Shown one piece after another: positions 6,655 through 8,026 of a DNA stretch of 8,026 nt; position 1 is the first letter of the stretch, and the number at the start of each line of letters is the position of its first letter. Location: contig JAAYEN010000021.1 of the NCBI GenBank assembly GCA_012728775.1, positions 1 to 8,026 on the forward strand. The letters are read 5' to 3'. A model generated the notes under the pieces. That model had not been told where the DNA came from. It did no database searches and worked only from the letters and a program-made list of their open reading frames with translations. Source of the stretch: Tissierellia bacterium. GTDB lineage: Bacteria; Bacillota_A; Clostridia; Tissierellales; Peptoniphilaceae. A program made the position numbers and the translations under genes.

Positions 6655-6982
6655 ATGTTTTTTGCGAAAATTTATCTTTGTGTCAGTGGGACGCGTGGGA
6701 ACATGTCCCCTACAATTGAGAAATTGAATTTGCCTGACATTGTAGCTGGAAATAAATATTGCATAAGGAAAAGTTTACGAAGAAATGTGCAAATTGTCCG
6801 GGACGGAAAAGTCGTAACAGCGTTCTCATGAGCGGTTAATTGAGATAGCTTATGACTATGAAGATGTATTTATTGGTTACTGTTTGAACATCAGTGCGGC
6901 AATAGCGCATTGTGAACTCTTATTTCATGAGTCCGCCCTTGAATTGTATAAGATGATTTATCTTGCCTTCAAAATGTTATGA
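6655..6982 (+). pseudogene. Decayed or frameshifted coding remnant between the two repeats (alternative: structured RNA)
   Basis: This stretch has no intact gene. One frame is open from an ATG at 6655 to a TGA at 6829-6831 and includes IEKLNLPDIVAGNKYCIRKS and then QIVRDGKVVTAF. The next frame over is open from 6818 to a TGA at 6980-6982 and reads, in part, IEIAYDYEDVFIGYCLNIS and ALELYKMIYLAFKML. Both look like real protein, and one inserted base near 6824 would separate them, so a frameshifted gene is a fair reading. No good ribosome binding site is seen. A third open piece starts at ATG 6979, overlapping that stop, and runs into repeat copy 2. The family is not recognised; the VRDGKVVTAF ending vaguely recalls the last strand of small RNase toxins, which is a guess. 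Perfect short helices also occur here, so a non-coding RNA cannot be excluded. Confidence 0.35.
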
Positions 6983-7057
6983 CGACTTTGGAGGAGTGGG
7001 TACAATTTTCACATTTTGTAGTATTTTCCGTTGTAATATTTATTGGAGGCGATAGGG

Positions 7058-7104
7058 TAGTTTACAATTAACAGTTAACAGTTGGCTGCGCCTTTGGTTG
7101 GTGG
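7058..7104 (+). repeat. Direct repeat copy 2, fused to the start of the DUF975 gene
   Basis: It has TAGTTT, three heptads ACAATTA ACAGTTA ACAGTTG (7064-7084), and the same constant tail as copy 1. The tail provides the TTG (7098) and GTG (7101) that are the only start codons near the 5' end of the following gene. The frame is open back through the repeat to a TAG at 7053-7055. Confidence 0.85.
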
Positions 7105-7970
7105 AAATATTTTGGGAGTCGTACTTACAATTGCTGCCACTGGTGTTTCTTGTAATTTTAGGATCAAATACTCTTAATACAATAAATTCCCAGATAAAGG
7201 CGTTGAAATATCTAAGAGACTATAGCATGTTGCTTGATTATGGAGTTTTAAAATTTTCAAATTTCGGTTCGAATTTTATTTCTATTGTCTCGCCGATACT
7301 TGCATTTATATTAGCTATGTTATCAAAAGGTATATCTTTAGGTGCTAGCAAGCGAGTGGAAATCGGTGAAAGACTGGACCAAGGAGACGTGACTGGATTT
7401 ATCAATGGCAGATTTGGAACTCTTTACATGGGATTTAGAGGTTATTTTGCAGAGATGTTTTTTATCACATTGTGGACACTTTTGTTGTTTTTTCCTGGAG
7501 TATATAAAACCTATGCTTATGCTGCATGGTTTTATTGCATGTACTTGAATAGAGATATTTCTCCTGGACGAGCTCTCAAGGAATCAGAAGCATTTATGGA
7601 AGGGCATAAATTTAATCTTTTCTTAGCGACTATTGGATATACCATACTTTTTGGAATAATTGTAAATGTTATAAATAGTTTTTTTAGATCCGATACATTT
7701 GGTAAAATAGAATATTTATATATGTATGATAACAATAGTCTAATGGAAATGTCAGAAGGAATAAGCAATAATTTTAATGATTTCGGACAAATCACTATAA
7801 ACAAAGTTATTTCCATTATGTTTACTGGAAAAACTGTAGCTTATATAGTTATAAATTCTTTATTAAAAACTATGGAGACCATAATAGTCTCAATAGTTGT
7901 AGGGGTATTTTTTAAACTTAACGTATTTAAAGACTTTATATTATTTGGAAGAGAAAAAATTATTGATTAG
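7098..7970 (+). CDS. DUF975 family membrane protein, apparently 5'-truncated
   Basis: The predicted protein is 290 residues with hydrophobic segments near residues 10-23, 58-75, 117-135, 137-150, 172-195 and 248-272. It is assigned to DUF975, an integral membrane family of unknown function. The assignment rests on LWTLLLFFPGVYKTYAYA (125-142) followed by SPGRALKESEAFMEGHKFNL (155-174), the family's PGxxK and AL-x-S-x-x-M-x-GHK signature. Family members normally begin with a charged helix of about 15-20 residues before an NYW-like stretch; here homology seems to begin at FWESYLQLLPL (5-15). The residues before it come from repeat copy 2. The start is TTG 7098 or GTG 7101 and there is no Shine-Dalgarno sequence. 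It may be expressed weakly, or be a pseudogene cut by a repeat-mediated rearrangement. The body of the frame is undamaged. Confidence 0.7.
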   Translation: MVEIFWESYLQLLPLVFLVILGSNTLNTINSQIKALKYLRDYSMLLDYGVLKFSNFGSNFISIVSPILAFILAMLSKGISLGASKRVEIGERLDQGDVTGFINGRFGTLYMGFRGYFAEMFFITLWTLLLFFPGVYKTYAYAAWFYCMYLNRDISPGRALKESEAFMEGHKFNLFLATIGYTILFGIIVNVINSFFRSDTFGKIEYLYMYDNNSLMEMSEGISNNFNDFGQITINKVISIMFTGKTVAYIVINSLLKTMETIIVSIVVGVFFKLNVFKDFILFGREKIID

Positions 7971-7991
7971 AAAAAATCTCTGTGATACAAT
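7963..7991 (+). promoter_or_regulatory. SigA promoter pointing out of the window
   Basis: TTGATT (7963-7968), overlapping the end of the DUF975 frame, is followed after 17 bases by TACAAT (7986-7991), preceded by TGA as an extended -10. Transcription would start near 7998 and serve a gene to the right of the window. Confidence 0.55.
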
Positions 7992-8026
7992 ATATAGGTG
8001 AAATTAATTAACGCTTAATTCTTTTA

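Noticed and set aside
6655..6831. Intact 58-codon small gene starting at ATG 6655
   Set aside because: There is no proper ribosome binding site, and its first part, around the GGGAC...GTCCC hairpin at 6688-6709, looks like repeat-type DNA; it is better treated as part of a decayed remnant.
7532..7816. Minus-strand frame of 94 codons inside the DUF975 gene
   Set aside because: It is antisense to the DUF975 signature region and has no upstream start signals.
8006..8026. Hairpin AATTAA-CGC-TTAATT followed by a T-rich end as a terminator of the DUF975 gene
   Set aside because: The stem is only six A-T pairs and lies just after a good outward promoter, so termination there is not credible; the T tract is also cut by the window edge.

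Overview
The window reads as a chromosomal segment of a low-GC Gram-positive anaerobe. It has AT-rich intergenic DNA, strong AGGAGG-type ribosome binding sites, TATAAT promoters and short hairpin-plus-T terminators. The protein families fit Clostridia or Tissierellia-like Firmicutes, but this placement is inference; there is no rRNA or marker gene to fix it. TGA, TAG and TAA all end reading frames here.

Left half, minus strand: an APC-family amino acid permease (1517-2857) is followed by its own intrinsic terminator. Beyond that lies a two-gene unit with its own promoter. It encodes an M55 D-aminopeptidase (DppA type, 575-1378) and, coupled to it, a PLP-dependent enzyme of the D-cysteine desulfhydrase / ACC deaminase family, cut by the window edge (1-565). 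The permease has an in-frame TGA at codon 23, inside the first transmembrane helix. As written it is a broken gene, or else a recoding or sequence-error case.

Middle: a 340-bp AT-rich divergent intergenic region (2858-3197) carries two good plus-strand promoters, a nested pair of inverted repeats and a hairpin that overlaps a Fur-box-like 15-mer. It leads into a probable plus-strand operon of a DUF554 membrane protein and an M20 metallo-amidohydrolase, closed by an intrinsic terminator. Together with the left half this looks like a neighbourhood for uptake and breakdown of peptides or acylated amino acids, some with D-residues. That theme is inferred from families only.

Right half, plus strand: a membrane-anchored phospholipase D / cardiolipin-synthase-like protein (5182-6579) is followed by about 520 bp without an intact gene. 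This stretch is bracketed by two copies (54 and 47 bp) of a direct repeat made of 7-bp units plus a constant tail. Between the copies are protein-like but frame-broken segments that could also fold as RNA. The second copy runs straight into a DUF975 membrane protein gene (7098-7970), which has lost its normal N-terminus and ribosome binding site. A promoter at the far right points to another gene outside the window.

The points most worth a second look are the lone TGA in the permease and the repeat-bounded island with its decayed ORFs and its fusion to the DUF975 gene. I see no clear sign of a wholly new system; the 6583-7104 island is the least explained DNA.
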